Shown in pieces: positions 22,626 to 34,124 of a stretch of DNA of 64,000 nt. The notes beneath the pieces were generated by a model. It did no database searches. It was not told the DNA's origin and worked only from the letters and a program-made list of their open reading frames with translations. The translations under genes were made by a program, and so were the position numbers. Position 1 is the stretch's first letter, and every line of letters begins with the position of its first letter. Source of the DNA: Agroathelia rolfsii (Eukaryota > Basidiomycota > Agaricomycetes > Amylocorticiales > Amylocorticiaceae); contig JABRWF010000005.1 in assembly GCA_018343915.1 (NCBI GenBank), forward strand, positions 3,755,001 to 3,819,000, written 5' to 3'.

Positions 22626-25236
22626 TGCCGCCGTTGTTGCTGACTTTGACAACGACCGTGTAGGAAGTCAATTTTGCTTCCCAAGACATGTGTTTTCATA
22701 ATTGGGTGTGTGTTGTCCGTGTTTCGCTCATGTGGACTCAACATGAAAGCTGTCTCCGCCGACAGCTGGCGCTGTTCGACGGCCAGCTCCATAGTTTCAG
22801 TTTATCCGACGAAAGGTTGATCGTTTCTCCTGTGTATATGTTTGCTGCGCCCCCCTTTGCACGTTGGTTCAAGTTCTCAAATGTTACGGTTACGGTACCC
22901 ATTTTGTCGTTTGCGTTGTCTGCGTTTAATTATTATTGCAGTTTCATATTCTTGGAATATAACCTCAAGCGGCCTCTCCACATCACCCGTCCCGGCGAGG
23001 GCCCCCATAGTTTCCTGATACTAGATGAATTAAATTTACGGACAATTGTTGGGCAATTAACTCTTGCGTTGGAAGGCTTGGGAATCTCGTTTATTTCGTG
23101 TCTTATTCTTCCTTTTTCTTCCCTTTACTATATCCTCTTCTCGTTAGGGACTGTCCATTGGCCATAGTTTTTACGACCTTATAGTGATGCAATGAAATCA
23201 TGATTTTAATTCATTGTCTGCATGTATCATCTGATAGATGATACATGAAGTTGGCTCATTGCGTAATGAATGAATGAAACCTTACGAGCTCAACATCCCG
23301 GACCCGACGTCCCCGCTTTACATGCGTCGATAACTGCTATTGTACTTCTATCATATCCAACGCATGTTGAAAAAGAAAATCTGATCATGATATACACACA
23401 TTTCAGATGCGGTGTCGGTGAAGTGCGTTCATGATTATAGCTCATCACTCCAACTTGGCAACACCCCCATTAGTATTCATTACAACTTCTTTTCAAATGC
23501 CTGCTTGATTCATACAGACTCTTCTGAATGCGGATGTCCGGCGCACGGGCAAACGCATCCGATAGACGTCGACGCATGCTCCATCCACTGACCGAATCGC
23601 GGTCGGGACGACCGGGTACAGCATGAAGAAGAGATGAAAAAACTCGTACTAAAATTTTTCATATGCGCGGACAATAGTCAAGATGGCGGAGATGAAGGGA
23701 ATGAATGGGGTTTTAAAAAAAAAGTGCCCGCCGAGCGCATTTGATGTTCCCCAAGTCAATCAGTGTGAGCACTGTTGCCAGCAGCTGGGCGGTGCGGTGC
23801 TAGGTAATCCAGATACACAGGACGGTTGCCCTGTGCTGAAAAAAAAAACAGCATGTATAGCAAGCTGAAAACGCGTTTGGGGAGAAGGATTCATGTATGA
23901 GGTCATATTAGGGATTTCAGACCCTGTCGATAGTCGACGGTAGATTGTGGCACCGGCCTAAGGGGGAAAGGAAGGAGGAAGAGAAACGTGTGTGGTACGA
24001 CGGTACAGGAAACCGAATCCCCGTGCGAAGAATTTGCAAAAGAGCATCTAAGATTTAAGTGATTGTGTATAATATGTGGATGATGCTGATGCTCCTGCGA
24101 TGTCATCAACTAAAGTTTTGTCAAATCTGCCACAACTAAATGAAACCCCTATATCTGAAGGCGGATCTTGATTGGCACATGTTCGTGGACGATTCAGATG
24201 CCGCCTCCATGATGAGTTCGAGGAAGGAACTTCCGGTCCATTGCCCACAATCCGGAGACGATTTGGATGGCCGAAAAAACATGACCACACGGCCTTTATG
24301 GCGAGTGTGCCACAGCGCTGGAAGCGACCATTAGATTCTCATATTTCAATTGAGGATATCACCGGAAAGAATGATGCCTTTGAGGGGTCACCATGTTTGT
24401 CATTTTATATTGTAATCATAAGTTATGCCGGCGCTTTTGGGCATGTTGAGCGCATGTCCTGCAAGCAGAGAATTCTATCCGAGCATATCGGCCGAAAAAA
24501 ACGAGGCACAAATGTTTGTCCTAGATCAATAACCAAGAGTCGCACTTCACAAGACCTAGAGAGTACATGTAACAAATGAAACGAGCCCCGTCTCTTAGGA
24601 ATCGTGAGGGCTTGTTTAAGATATCGGGGAATCCATATTTGTGTAGATGAGGTGGTATTGAGGCTTATCAAGTAATACAGCAGATATATTATCGATTTCA
24701 TCTTTTGGCAATAATAAGAGATCCGAGATGAGCCTGGGAAAGTACAAGTTTTGAGCGAAGGACTGGTGGATCCAGTGTGCCAAGAAACATATCTGTAAAG
24801 GGCTGGCTTGATTAGAATTGGAAATGCGCCAGCAACACCTCGATATAATGCAGTTACAGGAATGAGATAACTTGCATGTGTATCAGTAGAGAAAGAACAC
24901 AGGCCACCTAGACCCAGTAGTCCATGAAGGAATTTGCAAGATTACCCAGACCAACTATACTATTATAAGTAATAACAGGCAGCAAGTCTAGGTTGGGACA
25001 AAACAATGTAAGGCCTGCTATAGTTGCGAGGAGAATACATGGTTCATGAGTGCATGCGTGCACAAGGTCATCCGAGTCGTGACGGTGAAGGCTCATGAAA
25101 GTAACGTGCCCGAGGAAACTTGAGAGGTAAAAAAAAAAAAAAAGAACCCGAGGTTAAATAAATCCCGACGACCCGAAACGGACGAAAATTCGGGTTCATA
25201 CGGTTCACACTCACTCCCTACCATTCCTTTGCTCTA
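22626..25236. other. Intergenic region without recognisable genes
   Basis: About 2.6 kb between the Bcs1-like gene and ATP4. Short frames occur on both strands (for example 22688-23167 plus), but none shows a motif, a credible exon partner or steady codon use. It holds a perfect 12-bp inverted repeat at 23221-23247 and an A run near 25130-25142. Confidence 0.45.
23221..23247. repeat. Perfect inverted repeat, 12-bp arms, 3-nt loop
   Basis: CATGTATCATCT and AGATGATACATG are exact reverse complements separated by GAT. The element lies about 600 bp beyond the stop of the Bcs1-like gene. It could form a short hairpin in RNA or be a dyad binding site. No function is assigned. Confidence 0.6.
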
Positions 25237-26302
25237 ATGATGGCCTCTAGACTCGCCCTCAACACCCTCAAGACATCTGGTACGCTCTAAAGGATGTATC
25301 AACTACGTGGACCAAACTGATACCATGGAAATCCCTCTTTTTGCAACGTCAATAGCCCGCTCTCATGCGGCCGTCCTACCACGGGCTGTACTTGGGTGGG
25401 TCTTTCTCAAATCCTAAACACCTCTACTTCAGCGATTAAGAAGATGGAATGGATGTAATAGCAGTCGTGCCATGGCCACTCAGCCCAATCCCTCCGAGCG
25501 TGCTTCGGAAATCATTAACAACCTTCCCGAATCTCCCAACCTTATTACCCGCACGGGCGGCGCGCTGCTCGGTGTTGGTTTGACGGCCGCTGCTATCTCT
25601 CAGGAGCTCTACGTCGTGAACGAGGAGACTGTTATTGCTGTTGGAACTCTCATTCTTTTTGCTGCTATTGGCAAGGTACGTTAAACCCGCCTTAGGACGT
25701 GTGCGCGGGGGACTAAGCGGAATTTAACGTAAAGGCGGCTCGCGAGCCATACCGTGACTGGGCAGAGAGCCAGATTGAGAAGATCAAGGGTATTCTCAAC
25801 GGCGCACGGGCGGAGCACACACAAGCTGTTAAGGAGCGCATCAGCAATGTTGAGCAAATGAAGGATGTTGTCTCTTTGACCGAGAGCCTCTTCGCTCTGT
25901 CCAAGGTCGGGTCTGCTTTTGGTGCTAGTTTCTTATTATTTAAACTTATGACGTATATGCCACATATATAGGAGACTGCTCAGCTTGAGGCTGAGGCTTT
26001 CGTCCAGAACCAGAAGGTTGCTCTCGCGGCTGAGGCCAAGGCTGTCCTTGACAGCTGGGTCCGCTTCGAGCAACAGCAAAAGGAGAGCGAGCAGGCCGAG
26101 CTTGCCCGCACCATCATTGCCAATGTGCTCAACTCTGTCAAGGAGGAGAAGACACAAAAGGATATCCTGGCTGGTGCCGTTGCGGAGTTGGAGAGTAAGT
26201 ACCAGAATCCTTGATTTATTTTATTTTATTTTATTTCAATCAATGTGCTAACCATTTCTGTTCTTGCACTTTGTAGGCTTGGTCAAGGCCAAGGCCATCT
26301 AA
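25237..26302 (+). CDS. ATP4: Mitochondrial ATP synthase subunit 4 (subunit b)
   Basis: The peripheral-stalk b subunit of F1Fo-ATP synthase in the inner mitochondrial membrane. Exons: 25237-25279, 25356-25395, 25462-25675, 25735-25905, 25972-26194 and 26277-26302; 238 residues. Two ATGs stand in tandem at 25237 and 25240. The N-terminus (MMASRLALNTLKT...ARSHAAVLPRAVL) is a presequence. Family hallmarks follow: PSERASEIINNLPESPNLITRTGG, a two-span hydrophobic hairpin (GALLGVGLTAAAISQELYVV...LILFAAIGK), then the long stalk helix (REPYRDWAESQIEKIKGILN..., KAVLDSWVRFEQQQKESEQAEL). The AG used at the third exon could be 25461 or 25464, changing one codon. Intron 5 has an ATTTT pentamer repeat. Confidence 0.93.
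26216..26236 (+). repeat. (ATTTT)n microsatellite in ATP4 intron 5
   Basis: About four ATTTT units lie inside the last intron of ATP4. The tract is non-coding. Confidence 0.6.
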
Positions 26303-26779
26303 ACTTACCTTAGATACTTGTGACGAAAATGTATAGACGTGCTGTCCTTGGGAGGTGGCGTTGATGCTCCATTTTGGTCGTTGTGTGCTTCAAGAATTGT
26401 CTAAGTAAAATGAGATCCATGCCTTGAGCTGTGTGTATGAACGTAAAATGGGCGTTTGAGAGACGATAAATGGTCGGCCCTGTCTGCCTCGTGTTCTCTA
26501 CGCGGTCTCGTGCCTTTGCGACGGCAGTCGAAAGTCGAACATTACCGCAATTCCGAGTCGTGGTTCAAGTTTCCATTTCTCTCCCATCTCACACCACTTC
26601 AGAGGTGTTGTATAGCACCAAGTCAGACCACCTTTTTTTTTTTCGTGCCCAAGAAATATCTCCCAACTCCTCGCTATCGTCTTGTTTACATCTATCAATC
26701 GGCTTTCCACCGTGGAACAGCGGAACAGCTATACTGTTCAACCAAATCTAAACCTATTCACGACTTCTCACGAGCAATC
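26303..26779. promoter_or_regulatory. 3' flank of ATP4 and promoter of the vezatin-like gene
   Basis: 477 bp between two same-strand genes, with a T run near 26633-26643. Open frames here lack supporting motifs. A further 5' exon of the next gene could hide here but I cannot support one. Confidence 0.35.
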
Positions 26780-28780
26780 ATGCGTCTTAATACACCCAAT
26801 GATCAAGATTCTCTCAGTGCCATGCGCAATCGTAAGTAGGTTATGCTTTCATTTGTTAGGCCGAATTCCAACGCGACTATATCATTCACAGTGGGAAAGT
26901 CATCTCTAGCAGCTTCCCAACTGCTCCAGGTATGCAGGACCTATCTATGTTCATGTTCTTTCCAGAGAAACCAGCACCTTAGCTCATAGCGTGTTTATCA
27001 GATTACCCGCACGTTGTTTGCACCATCTTCCAATTTACGAGCGATAGAGTTTGCCGAACGATTTAAGCATGATCTGGTTTCGTCTTCCCTCTTATCCATC
27101 ACTCTAGCCTCCTCGACACCGGCACACAGCAGAAGTAACAGCACAGTGTTCCACTCGAACTCCTTACCTAGCTCTCCTACCAGCCCTACCCATGCTGATT
27201 CAACTCGGAGAGCAACTTCAGCTATCCGAGAGGCTATGATACCCAAAGATATGCTCCTCTTGGCCGGCTCATGTTTCGTCCTTGGTTTGGGATATCACAA
27301 GTCTGGTTTCTCGATATTAACGGGTTTAATGACGTATCGATACATGTTTAAACCTACTCAAGCACGGAAATCCGCTCAAGTTATGAACGAAGTACGTCAC
27401 ATCAGTTTCCCTAGTAATGAACCAACGTTTAATCTAAATGAACCATTCTTTCTTCAGACGTTACAACTCCTGGACAACCTCATCCAGTCAGGTAACCAAT
27501 GGGACTCAGTCGTGCGCCGAGTTATCCGCGCCATTGAGTTTGAAGATAAGAATGCACCTATATCTGCAAGTCTATCCGTCCCCGAGTCTTCTCTGCATGA
27601 TGCTCTCCAGAACGCCTTCTTCATGCTCGAAACACAATGTATTGCTCTGCGACCGATTATCTCTGCACTTACGACGCCCGACGCTCTGGCCCCGATTTCG
27701 ACCATGTACACACCCGCAACCACCCAACCAGGCTTCCCATTCTCGCCGCCCACTTCTCCGCTCTTTGCTGCTAGACACGACTCTGTGTCTCCCAGCAAGC
27801 GACAATCGTGGACAGGCCCGTCGCCCAATATGACGCGGGAAGAGAAACGACAATCATGGTTGAATAGCATGGCGAATGAGTCGGCGTCGGCGTCGGCGTC
27901 TAGCGCCGCCCTCGTCGATCGGTCACCACATCACCATCATCACCAATCCCAGCATCACCATAGTGTTGATAACAGTCGCAATGTATCTCCTTCGCGCGCA
28001 CAGCACCCCTACCTGCCTCGTCGCCGATCGGGATTAGATCCCTCCGCCATAATTGGCTTCTCTGGAACACCGTCATTGTCGTCGTCTATAGTCTCGGCAT
28101 TACCGTCACCCAGGCACCATCTCGTACACGAATATTCGCTCGAGTCGGCACTTGCCGCACGGAGATACACCGCTGCACACTTGCTCGCATTGCGATTCGA
28201 TACCGACGCTGATACAGAGCCAGTGTATTGGCAGGATGTGGGTAGTGCGCTGCGGTTGCTCGCGAGTGTACTTCAGGAGTCGGCAGCGCGTTTAGAGGAG
28301 GCACTCACGGCGCATGGGCCTATTGGGTTATCGGCGTCATGGACCATGGAACAGCGACGTCCGTCCACGATGCATGCTGCTGATGCATCTGTTATGAGCG
28401 ACCATAGCCTCGAGAGTGTGGATGCTGGAGATGTTAGTAGCTTCTTTTTGGATCCGCCACCCAAGGTTGCCAATGCTGGCACTGGCTCTGTTAGTACTGG
28501 CGCGCCTGAATCCATAGAACATTCCCCAAAGTCTAACGGCCTCCGTCCGCTCAGCTTGTCCTCTACCAACTCGCTCTTCGCTACTAAGAAAGACACATCG
28601 TTCATGTTATCACCCGCACCCCCGTCGTCGAAACACATTCGAGGCGGCTCTTTACAGGCTACATCGTTCGATAGCAGTAACAGCAGCCGCCTCGATCCCG
28701 ATCTAGGCTCGAAGCACACCAGGGGTATGTCGTTGCAAGTGTCTTCGGCCTCTACCTCGGGTGCGATGGATGATGCGTAA
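26780..28780 (+). CDS. Vezatin/Inp2-like membrane protein, paralogue 1
   Basis: Resembles the fungal vezatin family that includes Inp2, the peroxisomal receptor for class V myosin. Exons: 26780-26831, 26892-26929, 27002-27391 and 27458-28780; 600 residues. Visible blocks are EFAERFKHDLVSSSLL, a membrane hairpin MLLLAGSCFVLGLGYHKSGFSILTGLMTYRYMF, LQLLDNLIQSGNQWDSVVRRVIRAIE, ALRPIISALTTPDALAPI.TMY, and YTAAHLLALRFDTD...YWQDVGSALRLLASVL. These match the gene at 46124-48902 in the same order. The C-terminal third is Ser/His-rich and disordered. Compared with its paralogue it lacks about 60 N-terminal residues and about 200 C-terminal ones, so a missing 5' exon is possible. The family call rests on motif order and is not certain. 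Confidence 0.75.
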
Positions 28781-29360
28781 ACAAACAAACCCTTCAACTC
28801 AAGCTCCTCTTCTGAAGAAGAACATTTATGAATAATGCCTATGCAACGATTTTAAGATTTTTGGGATACCTCGGTTTCTTTCATCTCTCTATGTATTTAA
28901 ATACTCACATGTGTCTGTTTTATATATGGTTAGGATATACAACATTAACAACAACAAAAAACATTTCTAGCATACGATACCACTCACAATCACTCGCTGT
29001 AACTGTAATCACCTCTCTTTTGTTTTCACCTCGTATTTTAATTGTATAGAACTGGTGTCTAGCTTTTATATGTGCATCCATAGTAGTTACGTTTTCCTTC
29101 ACATTACGATACACCTGCAAATGAAATATATATGTTTGGGTCGATTTCTCTTTGGGTGCAGCTTGATTGAACAGTACTGATAGTGTAACGTACCATGTAA
29201 TATATATGAATATCAACTACACAGTCTAAGTAAATGCTCACTAAATGGGAGAACAATTGAACTCAACAACCTTTGTTATCATTACAATTTAAAAGGCATT
29301 CAAGTCACGCATATATGCCAGTATTACTAGTTCTGGTGTTTGGGATAGCAACACCACTCT
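28781..29360. other. Intergenic, convergent 3' ends
   Basis: AT-rich spacer between paralogue 1 (plus) and the small secreted protein gene (minus). Short frames only; probably 3' UTRs. Confidence 0.5.
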
Positions 29361-29848
29361 TTAGTACACAGCAATGTAACCACCAGAGAACAGATAGCAG
29401 GAAACGCTAATGTCATAGGAATAAACAGTCCCTCCATAAGCTTCACCTATTCATTTCCAGTTTTTATTTATTTATTTTTATTTATTTTTTTAAAAAAAAT
29501 AAATAAGTAAAAGTTGAAAAAATCTGGCATAACACCAAAGCAAAAGATGAACTGACCAATACTGCTAGGATCATTTGAAAAGCACGGGCACACTTCGCTT
29601 CTGTTCGGAGCATAACTCCAGTCGCCATTATCAATGACATACTCGACAACCTCGTTATCCTTAATCTGGCAGATAACCAAGGCAATGGCGTCCTTCAGTG
29701 GGAGAGTCGTCTGACGCTCGATAGCTAGAGAAATATTTTATAACGATATCATACAAAAATATATGGCGCAACGGCTACCATACATACCACTAGCTATAGT
29801 GTAAGAAGCAAGTGCAAGAACAGTTGCAGTGACGATAGGGAAACGCAT
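29361..29848 (-). CDS. Small secreted cysteine-containing protein
   Basis: Three minus-strand exons, 29848-29788, 29724-29557 and 29446-29361, join in frame to 104 residues. The first 20 residues (MRFPIVTATVLALASYTIAS) form a clear signal peptide. The mature part is small and Tyr/Gly-rich with four cysteines (C39, C66, C68, C93; a CPC pair), enough for two disulfides. I do not recognise a family; it fits the broad class of small secreted proteins. All three junctions have good splice signals, and the reading frame ends at a clean TAA. Introns are 63 and 110 nt; the second contains a long A/T inverted repeat. A TATA box stands 131 nt upstream. Confidence 0.75.
29478..29507. repeat. A/T inverted repeat inside an intron
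   Basis: A TTATTTATTTTTTT-like arm is followed at once by AAAAAAATAAATAA, within intron 2 of the small secreted protein gene. The arms are nearly perfect complements. Confidence 0.5.
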
Positions 29849-29978
29849 GATAAATTTGATATCGGAATTTTAGAACACGGATTACTGGAGCTAGAAAGAA
29901 ATTACTGCCAGTGGAAGCAGGGATGCTTGCCAATGAGCTGCACTGGACAAGGACTGGAAGGTGAAATTTGTAGGGAGA

Positions 29979-29985
29979 TTTTATA
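29979..29985 (-). promoter_or_regulatory. TATA box (TATAAAA on minus strand)
   Basis: TATAAAA on the minus strand lies 131 nt before the start codon of the small secreted protein gene at 29848. Position and sequence fit a core promoter. Confidence 0.45.
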
Positions 29986-30029
29986 GCAAAAGTTGCAGAT
30001 CTTGAAATTGTATTGACTCTCAGTTCCAT

Positions 30030-30170
30030 CCGTTCCTTGCTGTCAAGTTCAAACAAAGAATGCTCCTCCCCCTGTATTACTTCTTTTTATGACAACATTT
30101 TTTGAATTCCGTTGGTTCCTTGCTGTCGAGTTCAAGCAGAGATTGTTCCTCTTCGCCCTTGCCCTGTTTT
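30030..30170. repeat. Imperfect direct repeat of about 50 bp, period about 80 bp
   Basis: Units near 30030-30078 and 30108-30167 share ccttgctgtc(a/g)agttcaa followed by a similar (g/t)ttcctc...ccctgt stretch. They lie upstream of the small secreted protein gene and downstream of DNM1. Confidence 0.6.
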
Positions 30171-30497
30171 ATAATAGCACTATGACTTTGCTTCAGATCA
30201 GCTGTGTAAGTAGCTGCGAGCAAACAGACATATCAGCGGCTATTGCCATAAGAAAATGAACCAATGAAAGGGACCGATGAGGAAGGGCCATCATCATCAT
30301 TCTCGCCATAGAGTGTATAAGGCTGTCGTATTACAAGCAACAAGAAACAAAGAAACAAAGGCTGCTGTATATATGTATCGATATCGGTAACGGTAATATG
30401 TATAACATGCATGGATGATCATGTAGGCAATAGCGTTTATTGAACTGCTACTATTATTCTTCTCTTCATTCTATCTGATTCCACCAAAAAATCTTGT

Positions 30498-33400
30498 CTA
30501 TGTCGATTTCAAGCTAACCTCGGACAGCGTCTTGAACGCCTCCTTGTACGCATCCAACAGTGCCTTGACGCGTGTGCGCTCCGCGACGAGCGCCTCGTCC
30601 TCATTTAACAGGCCTGAGAACAGGTCGGGCTTGTACAGCGACGCCACGAGCCGGTTCTGGACCTGCTGTGAGGTGTTGTTGACAAGGAAGTGCATGATCG
30701 CCTTGGGGACAAGGTCCTGAATGCTCTGGCGCACGATTGCAAAATAGGACGCGATCAGAGACCGGATCAAGTTCGTCTCCATCTCTTCGCGCGCCGTCAG
30801 TTGGTGGTTGCCGTCTGCGGTAGTCTATATGCATAAGAAGGAATAACAGTTCAGACACGTGGATATGCATAGGAAAGAAGGATGACAAAGACAAAGACAA
30901 AGACACAAAGAAAAAAACACTTACAGCCTCAATGTGCCTTCCGAGACTCTTCATATCAAACGCCGCATTCGTCCCATCCATCGAGCGCTTACCCGCCATC
31001 AACCCCGAATGGAGCGCACCACTATCACCCGCTCCCGACGACGAAGAAACGTCGCGGCCGGAGGGTATAATCGTGTTCCGCTCCGTCGCAGCGGCCGCGA
31101 TAGCGCTGGCACCCGTGACCGGTCCAGGCCCCTGCTGCCCAAAGAAGTAGTTCAAGAACGTCTCCTTCGTGCTGCCGCCGGGAACGACGGGCGAGGCGGC
31201 GGCGGACGAGGTGTGGCGGGACGAGCTGCCGTGTCGCGAGGAGTGTTGGTGCAGGTGGTGCGCACCCGTAGGTGTCGTCGACGAGGAGGCAGATGACGAG
31301 GAGGCGATGGCGGCCGTGATGGGCGAGTGTTTCCCGCTCGTGGCCGACACAGTGGACGCACCACCCCCGCGCGAGCGGTGCTGGCTCGTGCTGCCGGCGC
31401 GGGGAACGAGGCCATTGGGAGAAGCGTCCGAATCAGATCCGACGGATTCGTCATCGATCGAGGCGCCTCCGTTCAACGGCTCGGTAGACAAAGGCTAGAG
31501 ACGGAGAAAACGGAGGGGGAAAAACGCGTAAGAAATTTCCAAAAGTTTTTCCAGAAGGGAGTGACGATGACAGGAGGACAAAAAAACACATGAACGTGAA
31601 AAAATGTAAAAGGAAACTCCGGCGGCAGAGTTTCATATCGCTCCGGAAAAATACACGGGAAGAAAGAAGGAGGACAGGGCGGGGAACCCTAATCGATATC
31701 ACACGCAAAAAAAAAAACATATTCAATACCACTTACCCGAGGAGGCGCCGCGAGTTGTTTTGGCGCATTTGACGAAGATGTCTGTGAGGTTGCTGCGGCG
31801 GCGGCCGAGCCAGAGATGAACGCGGGATGGTTCGTGTTGATGTACGCTGCCTGGATCTCAATTAGGCTTTGCGTGTACTCTGTCGTCGGCCCGAGACGTT
31901 CCCGTAAAAGCTCGGAGACGACTTCAACGACTTGCGAGTGTAACCTTGGGAAGCGTTGTAGCTCCTATCAAAAAAGAAAAGAAAAAAAAGGGGGAGGATG
32001 AGATAACAAGTTCTCCAAAAAGGGAGTGTAAAGCCTAGAAACGGGAATGACAAAAAAAAATACTCACCGTACTCGTACAACTATGACAAATCTTGACCAA
32101 CTCCTCATACACCAACTCAACACACCTCAAGCTGGGCGCCTCGAGCAGCTTAATCTGCGGTTTTACCAACAGGTCGAATGCGAGCTCGGGCACGAACAGG
32201 CTCGGGCGTGGGCCCGTCGAGTTGCGGATCGCAGTCCGGATATCCTGGTTATCCAAGTTCTGCGTCGAGTCGATCGAATTGAGCGCCTGCCCAAAGACGT
32301 CGTTGAAGATGTAGTAAATGCGCGCGCCGCCGGAGAGCTCCTTCGTGGAGATGTCGACGTTGGTGCCTTCAATCGAGGAGACGAAGTCGCGCGCAAAGCG
32401 GGTCATGAGGCGGAGAACGAGGGCGCCTTGCTGTTGGATAAGAAAAGGAGTTAGAGTTGTGGTGGCGTGGCGAACATGATTCACTTACCTGATTCACATC
32501 ACCAAACTGCGCGGCATCGCCGAACGAGTTAAGCTCTTGCTGAGCCTGGCCCATGAGCGTGTTCAACCGGGCCTTCATATCCGGCAACTTTTCACGAATA
32601 TGGTTGAGCAGGACCTACGAAGAGAGAAGGAGAGGGGGGGGGAGGATCAGTAATACACTCAAAAGATAAGTCAAGAGTCCCCAATTATTCACCTGATTCA
32701 ACGTCTTCGCTAAATACCTCGTCCCATTTTTATGCGCAATATTCCTATACGCAGGATGATTCCTGAAAAACTCGGCCTCGGCTTCGAGCGCGTCGTGCAT
32801 GGGCTTGTCCGAGTTGATGTCCTGCTGGCTGCGGTTCACGACGCCGATGAATCCGAGCTTGAGCGGATAGACACGGCCAGTGAGAATGTCGAGTGCGTTC
32901 GTGCCCGCGTCCATAAGGTCAAGCTTGGTGAGTACGCCGATCGTGCGCCGGCCCTGGGGGTCCACGGATCGTGCAAGCTTGAGGGATTCCGAGTTGGCGA
33001 GGTCGACATTGGCGGGGGAGACGGCGAGGATGACGCTGTGAGGGAGGGAGGTTAGGGTTTTCTCGATGGACAATGGATGATGATGATGACGACGTCACCT
33101 GTTAGGATTGGAGATATACTCGACTACCAAGTTGCGGATCTGCTTTTCTATATCGCTCGGCTGGTCGCCAACTGGGATCTATGCACCATCAACCACACAC
33201 CCGTTATTAGCACGTCCAAAAAAAGAAACAAAGAAAAAGAAAAGGGATGATCTATGCTGGGCGTCCATCTCAGGAGAAACATATATTCCTCCTGCCTCGT
33301 TCATTTAACATCCGCTTTGTTGTTCTCTCCACTCACCTTCGTCAACCCAGGCAAATCGACCAATGTCAAATCCAGCACATGCGGACTATAAATTCTCAAG

Positions 33401-34124
33401 CTGATCGGTAGCTTGCTGATTCCCTTGTTCTGACCTGCGACGCGGAACGTCTCCTGCTCAATCTCGCGCCGGATCTCGCCAAAGTCGGTGAAGCGTTTGT
33501 CGAGGTGGAGGAATTGGCCCCATTCGGTGTACGTTGGTTGTGTGGATGATGATGAGGAGGATGCATCGGTGGGGTTGGAGGAAGAGGAAGGTGCGGGTGT
33601 GTTGATGAGCTGGAGGACGAGTGGGCGGCGTGTGACGATGCCTGAGCCACGAGGGAGGAAGTCGCGCCCGACGATGCTGTTGTGAGGGGTGGAATAAGGT
33701 TGGTAGGTGTGTTGGTATCAGTATATGTTGTGAATATACAACGGCAATGAAAGACATATTAAATGGCCAAAGAAGAATTCAGACGTACGTTTCCAAGACA
33801 CTGGACTTGCCCGCAGATTGACTTCCGACCTGTAAGAAGAAAAATTTTACAAGCAAACGCACAACCGGGTTTTATTAGGGAGTGTTTTCGAGGCAGGTAA
33901 ATGTGGACTATGTGCATACAACGACAAGCTGTGGCATGTCCAGCTCTCCACCTATAATTTCATGGGGTTATTAGAACATATGCATTCACGGTGGGTGGCA
34001 ATTATAGATGGAGCATTTGGGCTGATTGGGCTGGACCACTTATGTCAATACAAAATAAGGACTAACCCAAGTTGCTAAAGGTATCCTGAAGTTTGTTGAC
34101 TAGCTTTATGAGGTCGGCGTCCAT
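30498..34124 (-). CDS. DNM1: Dynamin-related GTPase Dnm1 (mitochondrial/peroxisomal fission)
   Basis: A large self-assembling GTPase that constricts mitochondria and peroxisomes. Eleven minus exons: 34124-34067, 33951-33920, 33829-33789, 33676-33337, 33178-33099, 33035-32693, 32614-32489, 32430-32068, 31964-31737, 31494-30925 and 30824-30498; 835 residues. GTPase motifs are G1 GSQSAGKS (32-39), G2 in GIVTRRP, G3 DLPG and G4 [32 protein letters not shown] and the stalk segment [19 protein letters not shown] match Dnm1/Drp1 rather than Vps1. The C-terminal GTPase effector domain ([19 protein letters not shown]...) is present; there is no PH or proline-rich domain. Exon 10 (residues 538-727) encodes a Ser/His/Gly-rich insert-B region holding the conserved island FLNYFFG. 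The G-domain also has a Ser-rich loop ([16 protein letters not shown]). Confidence 0.95.
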
